This document shows, in pieces, positions 18,777-27,538 of a stretch of 64,000 nt of DNA. This DNA is from Candidatus Latescibacterota bacterium (GTDB lineage: Bacteria > JAAXHH01). Both the position numbers and the translations under genes were made by a program. Every line of letters starts with the position of its first letter. Positions within the stretch are counted from its first letter, which is position 1. The notes below the pieces were generated by a model. It was not told the origin of the DNA, searched no databases, and saw only the letters and a program-made list of their open reading frames with translations. The stretch is from the NCBI GenBank assembly GCA_022823465.1, contig JAJEHX010000031.1:1-64000 (forward strand). The letters run 5' to 3'.

Positions 18777-19382
18777 ATGGCCGACCCGATAGACTGGCGC
18801 CGGTTCGTTCTGTTGCTCATCGATGTCCAGCGGGATTTCTGGCCGGAAGAAACGGCGCAGGCCTTTCCGGATTTTCCGTCGAAGGTCGAAGGGCTGCTGG
18901 ATTACTGCCGAAGGTCGCGCCTGGACGTCGTACATGTGCACGCGGAGTTCGAACCGGACGGGACGGACTGGATGGTGCCATACCGGATCAGGGGGGAGAT
19001 ACCCTGCGTCAGGGGAACGGCCGGCGCCGACGTGCTGCCCTGCGCCGCGGAACGGACCGGCGAGCCCGTTATCCGGAAGCGGACCTTCGACGCTTTCCAT
19101 CAACCGGACTTATTAACCCATTTACAGCGCGCGCGGAAATCCTTTATACTGGTTGCGGGCCTGGAAACCTCCGTCTGCGTGCTTTTCACGGCGGCTTCGG
19201 CGGTGCAGCGCGGGTTCCTGGCCGCCGTCGTCGAGGACTGCTGCGCCGACGATCCGGACAAACACGCTGCGGCGATGGCCCACTATCCTTTTGTCTTCGA
19301 CCGCACGTCTCTCGGCAGGCTGGAAACCGACCATGGCCGCTGGACGGCCATGTTGAACACGTTGCAAAGATCCGGAGGCTGA
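18777..19382 (+). CDS. Isochorismatase-like cysteine hydrolase
   Basis: A 201-residue single-domain hydrolase of the isochorismatase/nicotinamidase superfamily. The catalytic triad is present: D16 ([11 protein letters not shown]), K101 (IRKRTFDAF) and nucleophile C134 ([11 protein letters not shown]). Members cleave amides or vinyl ethers (N-carbamoylsarcosine, nicotinamide, isochorismate), so the substrate is open. The start is ATG 18777, which places D16 at the usual distance from the N-terminus. The Gfo/Idh gene begins 2 nt after its stop, and the GGAGG that serves that gene lies inside the last codons of this one, implying translational coupling. Confidence 0.9.
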   Translation: MADPIDWRRFVLLLIDVQRDFWPEETAQAFPDFPSKVEGLLDYCRRSRLDVVHVHAEFEPDGTDWMVPYRIRGEIPCVRGTAGADVLPCAAERTGEPVIRKRTFDAFHQPDLLTHLQRARKSFILVAGLETSVCVLFTAASAVQRGFLAAVVEDCCADDPDKHAAAMAHYPFVFDRTSLGRLETDHGRWTAMLNTLQRSGG

Positions 19383-19384
19383 TC

Positions 19385-20425
19385 GTGAACCAACTGAACA
19401 TAGGCATCGTCGGCCTCGGCTGGGTGGCCGGGGCGCACATCGACGCGTTCAAGGCCGTGACAGGCGCCGGCGTCACCGCCGTATGCTCCCGCCGGACCCA
19501 CGACGACGCGGTCCTGTCGGCGCAGTTCGGAACGCCGCTGAAGTCCTGTGTCGACTATGAAGAGATGCTCGCCGATCCCGATATTCACGTCGTCGATATC
19601 TGCACGCCCCATCCCTTTCACGCCGACCAGGCCGTGGCCGCCGCGGAGGCGGGCAAGCATCTCATCATCGAGAAGCCGATCGCCCTGACTCCCGCAGACA
19701 CCGCGCGCGTCCAGTCCGCCGTGGACCGGGCCGGCGTGACGGTCTGCGTCTGTTTCGAATGCCGTTACAGCGCCCACTTCACCCTGATCCGTTCCGTCAT
19801 CGACCAGGGGCTCCTCGGCGCCCTCCATTACGCCGAAGTCGACTACTACCACGGCGTCGGACCGTGGTACGGCCAGTACGACTGGAACGTGAAGAAGGAT
19901 TTCGGCGGGACCAGCCTGCTGACCGCCGGGTGCCACGCCCTGGACGCCCTCCTTTTCTTCATGGACGGCAAGGTGGAGGAAGTCACCAGCTACAATACGA
20001 AGTCTTCGAGCCCCCACTTCGCGCCTTACGAATACGACACCACGAGCGTATCCATTCTGCGGTTCGAGGGCGGAAATCGGATCGCCAAGGTGACCTCCTG
20101 CATCGACTGCCTGCAGCCTTACTATTTCCACGTGCACCTGGTGGGCAGCGAAGGCAGCCTGCTGGACAACCGGTTCTACTCGGAAAAGCTCAGTGGTCTG
20201 GACCGGAGCCGGTGGAGCACGCTCGAGACCTCTTTGATCGACTCGGGCGACGTGCAGGATCATCCATACGAACCCCAGTTCCAGGCTTTCGTCGACAGCA
20301 TCCGGCAGGGCGGCCCCATGCCGCACACCGATATGCACACCGCCTCCGAGTCTCACCGCGTCGTGTTCGCCGCCGACCGGTCCGCGGCGGAAGGCCGGCC
20401 CGTGCGCGTGGACGAGCTGGACTAG
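19385..20425 (+). CDS. Gfo/Idh/MocA family oxidoreductase
   Basis: A 346-residue NAD(P)-dependent oxidoreductase. The N-terminal Rossmann motif is [12 protein letters not shown], the family EKP motif occurs as LIIEKPIAL, and the catalytic-domain His is within [12 protein letters not shown]. Such enzymes oxidise sugars, inositols and related polyols. The start is GTG 19385 with GGAGG 7 nt upstream; the longer reading frame upstream is a shadow of the hydrolase gene. It follows that gene by 2 nt and is followed by a protein kinase gene after a short repeat array. The 3' end (ELD, TAG) forms the first unit of that 18-bp array. Confidence 0.92.
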   Translation: MNQLNIGIVGLGWVAGAHIDAFKAVTGAGVTAVCSRRTHDDAVLSAQFGTPLKSCVDYEEMLADPDIHVVDICTPHPFHADQAVAAAEAGKHLIIEKPIALTPADTARVQSAVDRAGVTVCVCFECRYSAHFTLIRSVIDQGLLGALHYAEVDYYHGVGPWYGQYDWNVKKDFGGTSLLTAGCHALDALLFFMDGKVEEVTSYNTKSSSPHFAPYEYDTTSVSILRFEGGNRIAKVTSCIDCLQPYYFHVHLVGSEGSLLDNRFYSEKLSGLDRSRWSTLETSLIDSGDVQDHPYEPQFQAFVDSIRQGGPMPHTDMHTASESHRVVFAADRSAAEGRPVRVDELD

Positions 20426-20482
20426 CCGGAACGAACGGACTGGTCGGAACGAACGGACTGGTCTGGACGAACTGGACTGATG
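20409..20482. repeat. 18-19 bp tandem array (4 copies) starting on a stop codon
   Basis: Units 20409-20427, 20428-20445, 20446-20463 and 20464-20482. The first unit, TGGACGAGCTGGACTAGCC, is the last codons and TAG of the Gfo/Idh gene. Units 2 and 3 are identical to each other (GGAACGAACGGACTGGTC); unit 4 reads TGGACGAACTGGACTGATG and again carries a stop. The array fills the space up to the kinase gene. Confidence 0.85.
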
Positions 20483-20502
20483 ACGGAGACGGAGTGAGGG
20501 AC

Positions 20503-23346
20503 ATGCGGAAGGACGACGTCGTGCTCCATTACCGCATCGTGAGCGTCCTCGGACGGGGAGGCATGGGCGAGGTATACCTGGCCGAGGATACCCGTCTGAA
20601 ACGGCAGGTCGCCCTGAAGGTGCTGCCGGAGGAACTGGCCGGCGACCCGGTTTTCCTCCAGCGGTTCCGTGTCGAAGCCGAGGCCGCCGCCAAGCTCAAC
20701 CACCCGAACATAGCCCAGGTATACGCCATCGAGGAGGCGTCCCCGGCGGGCGCTGGCGGCGGGCAGGATGGTTCGGGCGGCGGCGAACCTGAAAGCGGCG
20801 GTTCCGGCACGGACCGTCCCGAAGTCCGCAATTCCCAAAGCGGCGGTTCCGGCACGATATACTTCATCACCATGGAATACGTGCCCGGCCGGCCGCTCCA
20901 TGAGCACCTCTCCGGCGCGCCCCTCCCGCTGGAATCCTTCTACGACTGGTTCACGCCCATCGTAGAGGCCCTGGACCATGCCCACGAACGGGGCGTCGTG
21001 CACCGGGACCTGAAACCGGCGAACGTCATGATCTCGGACGAAGGCGTCCCGAAAATCCTGGACTTCGGACTGGCCCGGATTGTCGCGGAGGCGCCGGGCG
21101 AAACCGATGGCGGCGCTCCCACGGTGAGCCTTACGCAGGCCGCCGCCGTGATGGGCACCCCCGCGTACATGTCGCCGGAACAGGCCATGGGAAACCGGGG
21201 GGATCACCGAAGCGACATTTTCAGCCTGGGCGTCATGATGTACGAGGCCCTTGCGGGCAGCCGGCCTTTCACCGGGGACAACTACGTATCCGTAATCAGC
21301 AGCACCCTGAAGGACGAACCTGAACCCGTGGGAGCGTACAACGACGACCTGCCGCCCTCGCTGAACCGGATCGTCCGGCGCTGTCTCGCCAAGGAGCCCA
21401 GGTCCCGCTATCAATCCGTGCTCGACGCGGGCCATGACCTGTCCGACAGCCGGGATGAATGTGAGGCGGGACCATTGGCCGGGACGACCGGCCCATCGAA
21501 GGCGGGACGATGGGTGCCCCTGTTCCGGCATCCGGGCGTGCTCGCGGCCTGCGCCGTGGGAATTGCCGGGGTGGTTCTCGGCATAGCGGGCCTGTCGGGG
21601 TTGCTGCCAGTGGAGGCTCCCTTGCCCGTCCGCAAGTTCCAGATCACCCTGGACAACCTGGGCCGGGACAACGTCGCCATCTCGCCGAACGGGACCATGC
21701 TTGCCTTCACCCGGGCCAGCCGGCTGCTGGTACGGCCCCTGGACCAGATAGAGGGCAGGGAGATTTCCGGCACGGAAGACGTTGACCGGGTATTCTGGTC
21801 TCCCGACAGCCGCTACATCGGCTACCGGTCCGGGCGGTCGATATGGAAGGTCGGCGCGGACGGCGGTGGACAGGTCCATCTGTGCGATTTGCCGGATCAG
21901 CGGCTGATGGGCGTATCATGGGGCGGTGACGGGCAAATCCTCTTCAGCATGTCCAGCCTGCGGACCGGCGGAGGGCTGTACTCGGTATCCGAGCACGGCG
22001 GCGAGCCGGTACTGGTGCTGGAACCGGATGCGGAGGCGTCCGAATGGGGATTCGTAACGCCAATCAGCCTCGCCGATCACAATCTCCGGCTGTACTCGGT
22101 GATCATGGCCTCCGAGGATTCTGAGCGAATCGCGGATCTGAGTGAGAAATACCGGAGCAATCCGAGTCTGAGTTTCCTGATAACCGTTGCCCGGATCGCC
22201 TCGTCCCGTATCGTCGCGGAGTCGCACGACGGCAGGCGCCGCACGTTGGCCCTGGAAGGCGAGTTTCTGACCGTGGCGGGCTACGCGGCCGGATACCTGC
22301 TGTACTATCGGGAGACGGCCATGGCCGAAGGCGACCTGTGGGCGGTGCCCCTTTCTCCCGGAACAGGGGAGCTGACGGGCGAAGCCTTTCCGGTCGTCCG
22401 GAACGTGAACTCGCTCAGCCTGTCCAACGATGGCACCATGGTGTACCGGCAGGTGTTCCGGTCTCCGCATCAACTGGCGCTTGTGGACCGCCGCGGACGA
22501 ATCGACCGGATCATCGGCGATCCCCGAGACTGGATCGGAGAGCCGGTCCTGTCTCCGGACGAGACGAGGGTCATGGCGGAAGGCGTGGACGACGGCCAGA
22601 GGGCATTATGGCAATACGACTTCGAGACCGGTGTCGCCAGGCGACTTACCTTTACCGACTGGGACTACAGCAGACCGACCTTCACACCCGACGGCGGATC
22701 CATCGTATTTGCGGTCTTCCAAACCTTGAACCCGGGCCGCCTGCGGCGCAACGGCCCGCTCATGCGGATGGATCTCGACGTCATGGACGAGATGACGCCC
22801 TTTTCCGTCGACTCCCTGACTGGTTGGTCACCCGTACTGTCTGACGACGGAAGATACCTGGTCTACTTGAACGGGAACAGGGTCGAGTACGTCGACACCG
22901 AATCAGGAGCCGATCCGGTACCGCTAGTGGAGAATCAGGGCCGGGTATGGCAGGCGGCCCTTTCGCCGGATAACCGGTATCTGGCCTATATGTCGAATCA
23001 GAGCGGCAGGCCGGAAGTGTACGTAACAAGGTTTCCCTCCGGCTCGGGTCGATGGCAGGTGTCCGTCAACGAGGGCTGGGCCCCGCGCTGGAGTCCGGCG
23101 GGCGATGAACTGTTCTACGTGGAAGACAACCAGATGAAGGCCGTCCCCCTCCTGGAGGGTCCGGGGTTCCGGTTTGGCCGGCCGGAGGCGCTCTTCGACG
23201 GCGCCCAGGCCGGCGCCGAGAACCTGTGGTCTACCGGTTACGACGTAACAGGCGATGGAGAGAAGTTCGTCCTGGTGAGCAATGCGGAGGAAGCACGTCC
23301 CATGCTGACCATCATCGAGAACTGGGAAAAGGAATTCAATCGATGA
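20503..23346 (+). CDS. Serine/threonine protein kinase with TM segment and C-terminal TolB/WD40-like beta-propeller
   Basis: A 947-residue receptor-type kinase. The N-terminal PknB-like kinase domain (about 10-315) has the G-loop GRGGMGEV, K39 (VALKVL), HRDLKPANV (D169), DFG (D187) and TPAYMSPEQ. A Gly/Ser-rich insertion of about 40 residues (79-118) with an internal SGGSGT repeat lies between strands beta4 and beta5. One TM helix (about 345-368) is followed by a roughly 570-residue domain of PD40/TolB-like repeats (SPNGTMLAF, SPDSRYIGY, SPDNRYLAYMS), probably periplasmic. This architecture is common in Acidobacteria and Gemmatimonadota-like phyla. The start ATG 20503 has GAGGG just upstream. 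Ligand and substrates unknown. Confidence 0.93.
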   Translation: MRKDDVVLHYRIVSVLGRGGMGEVYLAEDTRLKRQVALKVLPEELAGDPVFLQRFRVEAEAAAKLNHPNIAQVYAIEEASPAGAGGGQDGSGGGEPESGGSGTDRPEVRNSQSGGSGTIYFITMEYVPGRPLHEHLSGAPLPLESFYDWFTPIVEALDHAHERGVVHRDLKPANVMISDEGVPKILDFGLARIVAEAPGETDGGAPTVSLTQAAAVMGTPAYMSPEQAMGNRGDHRSDIFSLGVMMYEALAGSRPFTGDNYVSVISSTLKDEPEPVGAYNDDLPPSLNRIVRRCLAKEPRSRYQSVLDAGHDLSDSRDECEAGPLAGTTGPSKAGRWVPLFRHPGVLAACAVGIAGVVLGIAGLSGLLPVEAPLPVRKFQITLDNLGRDNVAISPNGTMLAFTRASRLLVRPLDQIEGREISGTEDVDRVFWSPDSRYIGYRSGRSIWKVGADGGGQVHLCDLPDQRLMGVSWGGDGQILFSMSSLRTGGGLYSVSEHGGEPVLVLEPDAEASEWGFVTPISLADHNLRLYSVIMASEDSERIADLSEKYRSNPSLSFLITVARIASSRIVAESHDGRRRTLALEGEFLTVAGYAAGYLLYYRETAMAEGDLWAVPLSPGTGELTGEAFPVVRNVNSLSLSNDGTMVYRQVFRSPHQLALVDRRGRIDRIIGDPRDWIGEPVLSPDETRVMAEGVDDGQRALWQYDFETGVARRLTFTDWDYSRPTFTPDGGSIVFAVFQTLNPGRLRRNGPLMRMDLDVMDEMTPFSVDSLTGWSPVLSDDGRYLVYLNGNRVEYVDTESGADPVPLVENQGRVWQAALSPDNRYLAYMSNQSGRPEVYVTRFPSGSGRWQVSVNEGWAPRWSPAGDELFYVEDNQMKAVPLLEGPGFRFGRPEALFDGAQAGAENLWSTGYDVTGDGEKFVLVSNAEEARPMLTIIENWEKEFNR

Positions 23347-23403
23347 GCGGCGCAGACTACGACCGTAATCGGGCCTGATCGTTCTCAGAAAACGAGGTGT
23401 GAC

Positions 23404-23928
23404 TTGGAAGCGCTCAAGCAGAAGATCCGCAACGTGCCGGACTTCCCTATCCCCGGCATTAACTTCAAGGATGTGACCACGCTGTTCAAGGACCCGGCGG
23501 CCTTTCGCATGGCGGTCGACCGTTTTGTCCAGGAGTACGCGGACAAGTCAATAGATATCGTGGCCGGCATCGAAGCCCGGGGGTTCATCCTGGCGCCGGT
23601 GCTGGCCTACCACATGGGCAAGGGCATCGTCCCCCTTCGCAAGCCCGGCAAGCTCCCGGCGGAGACCCGGCGGATCGAATTCAAACTGGAATACGGCACG
23701 GACGCGCTGGAATTGCACCTTGACGCCGTGCAGCCGGGAGACCGCGTGCTCATCGTGGACGACCTGCTGGCCACGGGAGGAACCGCGGCGGCGGCCTGTC
23801 AACTCGTCGAGGACGCGGGCGGGGTCGTGGCCGGCGTGGGATTCCTGATCGAGCTGTCCTTCCTGGAGGGCCGCAGGCGACTGGACGGCCGCCCCGTCTT
23901 TTCGCTCCTTGAGTACGACTCGGATTAG
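23404..23928 (+). CDS. apt: Adenine phosphoribosyltransferase
   Basis: A 174-residue type I phosphoribosyltransferase that makes AMP from adenine and PRPP (purine salvage, cytoplasm). It has the APRT opening IRNVPDFPIPGINFKDVTTL, the EARGFILA segment and the PRPP-binding motif VLIVDDLLATGGTA. Length matches the family (170-180). The start is TTG 23404, with an AGGTG-type site 5-6 nt upstream; no ATG lies nearby. It is 57 nt after the kinase gene on the same strand and convergent with the glycosyltransferase gene that ends 22 nt away. Confidence 0.96.
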   Translation: MEALKQKIRNVPDFPIPGINFKDVTTLFKDPAAFRMAVDRFVQEYADKSIDIVAGIEARGFILAPVLAYHMGKGIVPLRKPGKLPAETRRIEFKLEYGTDALELHLDAVQPGDRVLIVDDLLATGGTAAAACQLVEDAGGVVAGVGFLIELSFLEGRRRLDGRPVFSLLEYDSD

Positions 23929-23950
23929 CCTCGAAGGCCTGGCTTTTCCT

Positions 23951-25024
23951 TCACACCGAAAGCCTGCGTTCCACCTCGCCGATCACGCTGCGGGGCGGCA
24001 GATCTTCCATGCACGCATGGGTGCCGAAGCGGCAGGCCCGATCCCCGTGCAGGCTGCATGGGCTGCAGGGCAGGTCGAGCGACACGGCCGCGTCTTCCGG
24101 GCCCAGCGGGGCGAATCCCAGGCGAGGATGAGTCGCTCCGAACACGCCGGTAACCGGTGTGCCTACCGCCGTGGCTACATGCATGGGACCGGAGTCGTTG
24201 CAGACAAGATGCCGGCATCGCTCCACCGCCGCGGGCAGCAGCGCGAGATCCGTCGCCCCGGTCCAGTCCAGGGCAGGTTCCTTCATGGCGCCGGCCACCT
24301 CCGCGGCCAACGGGCGGTCCGCGTCGCTTCCCAGCAACAGGACCCGCATGCCGTGGACCGAGGCCAGATGGTCGGCAACCAGGGCGAACCGGTCCGGTAA
24401 CCAGCGTTTGGGTCCGTGAGAGGCCCCGGGCGCCAGGCCCAGGACCGGATCTTCCGGTCCAATGCCCACTCCGGCCAGCCGGTCCGCCACTTCGTCCGCT
24501 ACGGAGTCTTCCACGATCAGTTCAGGTATTTTGTTCACGCCCGCGTCCGGCGCGTCTTCGCTGGACTGCTCGTCACGCACCGTCCTCCCATCGAGCGCGC
24601 CAAGCACTTCCAGGTATCGATCGACCGTATGGGGTACGGCCGCGGAACCCCCGGGCCTGGCAACCAGGGCCATGCGGGCGAACCTTCGCTTGTCGTACCG
24701 GACGCCCCGCCGCGCGTTGACTGCCAGCCCAAAGAGCCTGCTGCGGATACTCCCGTGCAGGTCGATCACCAGGTCGTAACGCCTCCGGCGCAGGCGGCCG
24801 ACAAGCGCCCACAATCCCTGTTCAGGTTCTAAGCGCCGCACCTGGAAGATACCGGGCAGCGCACCGGCCAGGGGGGCGTACTCGTCTCGTGTGAGGAAGT
24901 CGACCTCCGCGTCCGGACAGATCCTGCTCAACTGCCGGGTAACCGGCGAGGTCAGCACGATATCGCCCATCGAACTGAACCGGATGACCAGGATGCGGGA
25001 TGGTGTTTCGGAAGAAAGGGCCAT
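23951..25024 (-). CDS. Glycosyltransferase family 9 (LPS heptosyltransferase-like)
   Basis: A 357-residue GT9 protein that probably transfers heptose or a related sugar to the lipopolysaccharide core at the cytoplasmic face of the inner membrane. The N-terminal nucleotide-like fold reads ILVIRFSSMGDIVLTSPV, and the C-terminal sugar-nucleotide domain has GLAPGASHGPKRW and the CNDSGPMHVATAVGTPV block typical of WaaC/WaaF. Start is ambiguous. ATG 25024 (MALSSETPS) places the first strand as in homologues; an in-frame GTG at 25075 lies in a tandem-repeat unit and lacks a ribosome-binding site. It follows a second GT9 gene across an 18-bp repeat array. Confidence 0.92.
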   Translation of the reverse strand: MALSSETPSRILVIRFSSMGDIVLTSPVTRQLSRICPDAEVDFLTRDEYAPLAGALPGIFQVRRLEPEQGLWALVGRLRRRRYDLVIDLHGSIRSRLFGLAVNARRGVRYDKRRFARMALVARPGGSAAVPHTVDRYLEVLGALDGRTVRDEQSSEDAPDAGVNKIPELIVEDSVADEVADRLAGVGIGPEDPVLGLAPGASHGPKRWLPDRFALVADHLASVHGMRVLLLGSDADRPLAAEVAGAMKEPALDWTGATDLALLPAAVERCRHLVCNDSGPMHVATAVGTPVTGVFGATHPRLGFAPLGPEDAAVSLDLPCSPCSLHGDRACRFGTHACMEDLPPRSVIGEVERRLSV

Positions 25025-25061
25025 GGCTTCGGACACCGCGGGATAAGGGTTTATGGGCAAG

Positions 25062-25133
25062 GTTCGGTCCGGCACGCCGACTCAGCCATGTGCGCCGGTT
25101 CAGCCATGTACGCCGGTTCGACCCGGTGCGCCG
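25062..25133. repeat. 18-bp tandem array (4 copies) between two GT9 genes
   Basis: Units at 25062, 25080, 25098 and 25116, each ending in CGCCG or CACGCCG on the plus strand (for example GTTCAGCCATGTACGCCG). The array begins 1 bp after the stop of the upstream GT9 gene (25135-25137) and extends to the possible GTG start of the downstream one. Copies differ at several positions but keep the 18-bp period exactly. Confidence 0.85.
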
Positions 25134-25134
25134 T

Positions 25135-26157
25135 TTATCCCAGTTGCTGTCCCACGCCGTCCCGGGCCATATCCACGGTGATGCCGGAAAGGTCGCAGAG
25201 GGGGCCGCGGTCGCAGGTCGGACACTGACCTTCGGGGGGCAGCAGGTTGAGGTCCCGGCCGCCCAGGGGCCGCCACCGCTGCGGCGACCGCGCGGGCAGG
25301 GGACAGAAGATGGAAACCGTGGGGATGCCCAGCGCCCCGGCCAGGTGCATTGGCCCCGTGCTGCTGCTCACCAGGAGATTCATTTCGCCGATCACCGCGA
25401 TCAGTTCGTCCAGTGAAAGCCGCCCGGCCAGGGAAAGGACCGGACCGTCCAGCCGGGACTTGATCGCGTCGGCGAGATGTCCTTCCTCCGCGCTGCCGGT
25501 GATGACGATCTTCGCACCATGTCGTTCCTGCAAGCCCTTTGCCAGCGCGCCGTATCGCTCGGCCGTCCAGTTCGGGGCGTTCCGGCCGTTGCCGGGATGA
25601 ATGCCGATGACCGGCATCCCTTCCGGCCGCTCCAGAATCTTGCGGGCTTCCAGCTTCTCCTTCTCCACCACCTCGATCAACGGCCGCCCGCCCGGTTCCC
25701 GGGCGTCGAGCGCACGGGCGAGGTCCAGGCAGTAGTCCGATTCATGCCGGAGGGGCACGTAGCCTTCACGGCTGATCGCCCGGGTGAAGGTGAGCGCCTG
25801 GTAGATCGTCCGGCCCACGCCGATCCGGCGGGGGATGCCGGCCAGGAATAGCATCCAGGCGTGACGCATGGTCGGCATGAGCATCAGTGCCGTGTCGAAA
25901 CGATGGGCCCTCAGACGCCGCACCTGCGCGATGATTCCCGCCAGACCGCGGTGACCATCTTCCGGGTCGTCCTCGATCACGGCGTCGAGACAGGGATTCC
26001 TGTCAGGCACGCTCCGGGTATAGGGGCGCACCATCATGGCGAGATAGGCCCCGGGCCAGCGATGCCGGAGGGCGTCCAGCACCGGCAGGGACAGCACCAC
26101 GTCTCCGATCCGGTCGGGTCTCACCACGAGGATTCGCGGTGACGTTGCCTGTTCCAA
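25135..26157 (-). CDS. Glycosyltransferase family 9 (LPS heptosyltransferase-like)
   Basis: A 340-residue GT9 protein. It has ILVVRPDRIGDVVLSLPVL at the N-terminus, IGIHPGNGRNAPNW at the start of the second domain and VSSSTGPMHLAGALGIPTV near the C-terminus, all heptosyltransferase hallmarks. The C-terminal CPTCDRGPLC contains three Cys. It pairs with the GT9 gene downstream, consistent with successive sugar additions to an LPS core. The start is TTG 26157, with GGAGGA 8 nt upstream; no ATG fits. A 9-bp tandem array lies between it and rlmN upstream. Confidence 0.92.
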   Translation of the reverse strand: MEQATSPRILVVRPDRIGDVVLSLPVLDALRHRWPGAYLAMMVRPYTRSVPDRNPCLDAVIEDDPEDGHRGLAGIIAQVRRLRAHRFDTALMLMPTMRHAWMLFLAGIPRRIGVGRTIYQALTFTRAISREGYVPLRHESDYCLDLARALDAREPGGRPLIEVVEKEKLEARKILERPEGMPVIGIHPGNGRNAPNWTAERYGALAKGLQERHGAKIVITGSAEEGHLADAIKSRLDGPVLSLAGRLSLDELIAVIGEMNLLVSSSTGPMHLAGALGIPTVSIFCPLPARSPQRWRPLGGRDLNLLPPEGQCPTCDRGPLCDLSGITVDMARDGVGQQLG

Positions 26158-26169
26158 GGGCGATCCTCC

Positions 26170-26214
26170 GGTCCGCCTGGTCCGCCTGGTCCGCCTGGTC
26201 CGCCTGGTCCGCCT
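26170..26214. repeat. Five perfect copies of a 9-bp repeat
   Basis: GGTCCGCCT repeated five times without mismatch (plus strand), in the 72-bp gap between the rlmN stop (26230-26232) and the GT9 start (26157). It ends 15 bp from the rlmN stop and lies just before the GGAGGA that serves the GT9 gene. Confidence 0.95.
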
Positions 26215-26229
26215 CCCCGCCGGCGCCGG

Positions 26230-27345
26230 TCATCCCTCAAGGGCTTTCCTGGATTCGGCGAGGCGCAGTTGTCCGCACGCCGCATCGATGTCCCGTCCGC
26301 GCTCCCGGCGCATGGTCAGTTGCAGACCGCCCTTCTGCAGCGCTTCCACGAAAGCCGCCTGCCGGTGTTCGTCGGGCCTTTCGTAAGGCAGGCCATGCAC
26401 CGGGTTATAGGGAATGAGATTCAGCTTGCACTTGTCTTTTTTCAACAGCTTCACGAGGTTTTCCGCATCCTGGAACCGGTCGTTCACGCCCTTGAGCAGG
26501 ACGTATTCGTAGGTGATGATCCGGTCGGTCGACCCGGTGTAATGGCGGCAGGCCTTCATGAGCTGCTTGAGGGGATAGCGCCTGTTGACCGGGACGATCG
26601 AGGTCCGTGTCCGGTCGTCGGCGGCATGGAGGGAAACGGACAGTTCGAATTGGATCTTCTCTTCGGCCAACTGGTAGATCTTCGGAACCAGTCCGCTGGT
26701 GGAAAGCGTGATTTTCCGTGCGCCTATGCCCAGTCCCCAGTCGGCGTTGATGATCCGTACGGCCCTGAGCACCTGGCGGTAGTTGGCCAGCGGCTCCCCC
26801 ATGCCCATGACGACGATGTTGTTTATAGGACGTGTATCACCGGCCAGTTTCCTGACCTGCACGACCTGGTCGACGATTTCGGCCGTCGTCATGTTCCGCA
26901 CCAGGCCCTCCAGCCCGCTCGCGCAGAAACGGCAGCCGATCGCGCAACCCACCTGCGTGGAGATGCAGAGCGTATTGCGCCGCGACCCGCCGATCAGCAC
27001 GGATTCCACCTTCTGGCCGTCCCCGAGTTCGAACAGGTACTTCGTGGTCGGTCCGTGGCGGGACTTCGACCGCTGGACGGAGGTCAGGGGGTTCAGGCAC
27101 GTGCGGTCGGATAGCTCGGCGCGGAATGACCGGGACAGGTTGGTCATCTCCTCGAAAGATCCCACGGCCTTCTTGTAAACCCATGAAGTAATCTGCCCGG
27201 CCCGGTAGGCAGGTTCGTTCATCTCCTCGACGATCCGCGAAATCTCGGGCAGCGTCAGGCCTCTCAGGTCGGGCTTCCCACCTGCATCGGGCTTCCCTGC
27301 CACGCTCCGCCGATAGGCCTGTTTTTTCGTGTTTTCCCGTATCAT
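26230..27345 (-). CDS. rlmN: Dual-specificity 23S rRNA (A2503)/tRNA (A37) C2-methyltransferase
   Basis: A radical-SAM methyltransferase of about 371 residues. The CxxxCxxC cluster motif is in GCAIGCRFCASG; the blocks VVMGMGEPLANY, KITLSTSGLVPKI, FELSVSLHAADD and ITYEYVLLKGVND are diagnostic of RlmN. The methyl-carrying Cys near the C-terminus is in DIDAACGQLR. It methylates ribosomal A2503 and some tRNAs. The start is uncertain: ATG 27345 (MIRENTKKQ) is used; an upstream TTG at 27393 is also in frame and neither has a clear ribosome-binding site. The N-terminal 40 residues are not conserved, while GLTLPEISRIVEEM is the usual first helix. Confidence 0.95.
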   Translation of the reverse strand: MIRENTKKQAYRRSVAGKPDAGGKPDLRGLTLPEISRIVEEMNEPAYRAGQITSWVYKKAVGSFEEMTNLSRSFRAELSDRTCLNPLTSVQRSKSRHGPTTKYLFELGDGQKVESVLIGGSRRNTLCISTQVGCAIGCRFCASGLEGLVRNMTTAEIVDQVVQVRKLAGDTRPINNIVVMGMGEPLANYRQVLRAVRIINADWGLGIGARKITLSTSGLVPKIYQLAEEKIQFELSVSLHAADDRTRTSIVPVNRRYPLKQLMKACRHYTGSTDRIITYEYVLLKGVNDRFQDAENLVKLLKKDKCKLNLIPYNPVHGLPYERPDEHRQAAFVEALQKGGLQLTMRRERGRDIDAACGQLRLAESRKALEG

Positions 27346-27448
27346 TTGCGTATTCAGGTACCCGTTCCGGTTATCATATGTGGACCGGACCAAGATAGGG
27401 TGGAAAGCCCGCTCTGTCTATTGAAAAGCATGTGCGTCCATCTTGGTT

Positions 27449-27488
27449 AAAAATAAAAAGGCCCCGGAACTTTCGCGGTTCCGGGGCC
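27449..27488 (-). terminator. Rho-independent terminator of the TonB receptor gene
   Basis: An 11-bp perfect stem (GGCCCCGGAAC with GTTCCGGGGCC, 27460-27488) and a 7-nt loop. On the minus strand it is followed by a T-rich tract (complement of 27449-27459). It lies about 50 nt after the stop at 27539. Confidence 0.85.
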
Positions 27489-27538
27489 CGGGAAGCGGTA
27501 TAGAAGATCAATGCGGCCGTTTAACCGGCCGGATGATC

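Noticed and set aside
19759-20502. N-terminal extension of the kinase reading frame
   Set aside because: Translation is Arg/Pro-rich shadow of the Gfo/Idh gene and of the repeat array. The kinase G-loop begins right after the ATG at 20503.
26170-26214. CRISPR array
   Set aside because: Units are only 9 bp with no spacers and no cas genes in the window. The same holds for the other tandem arrays.
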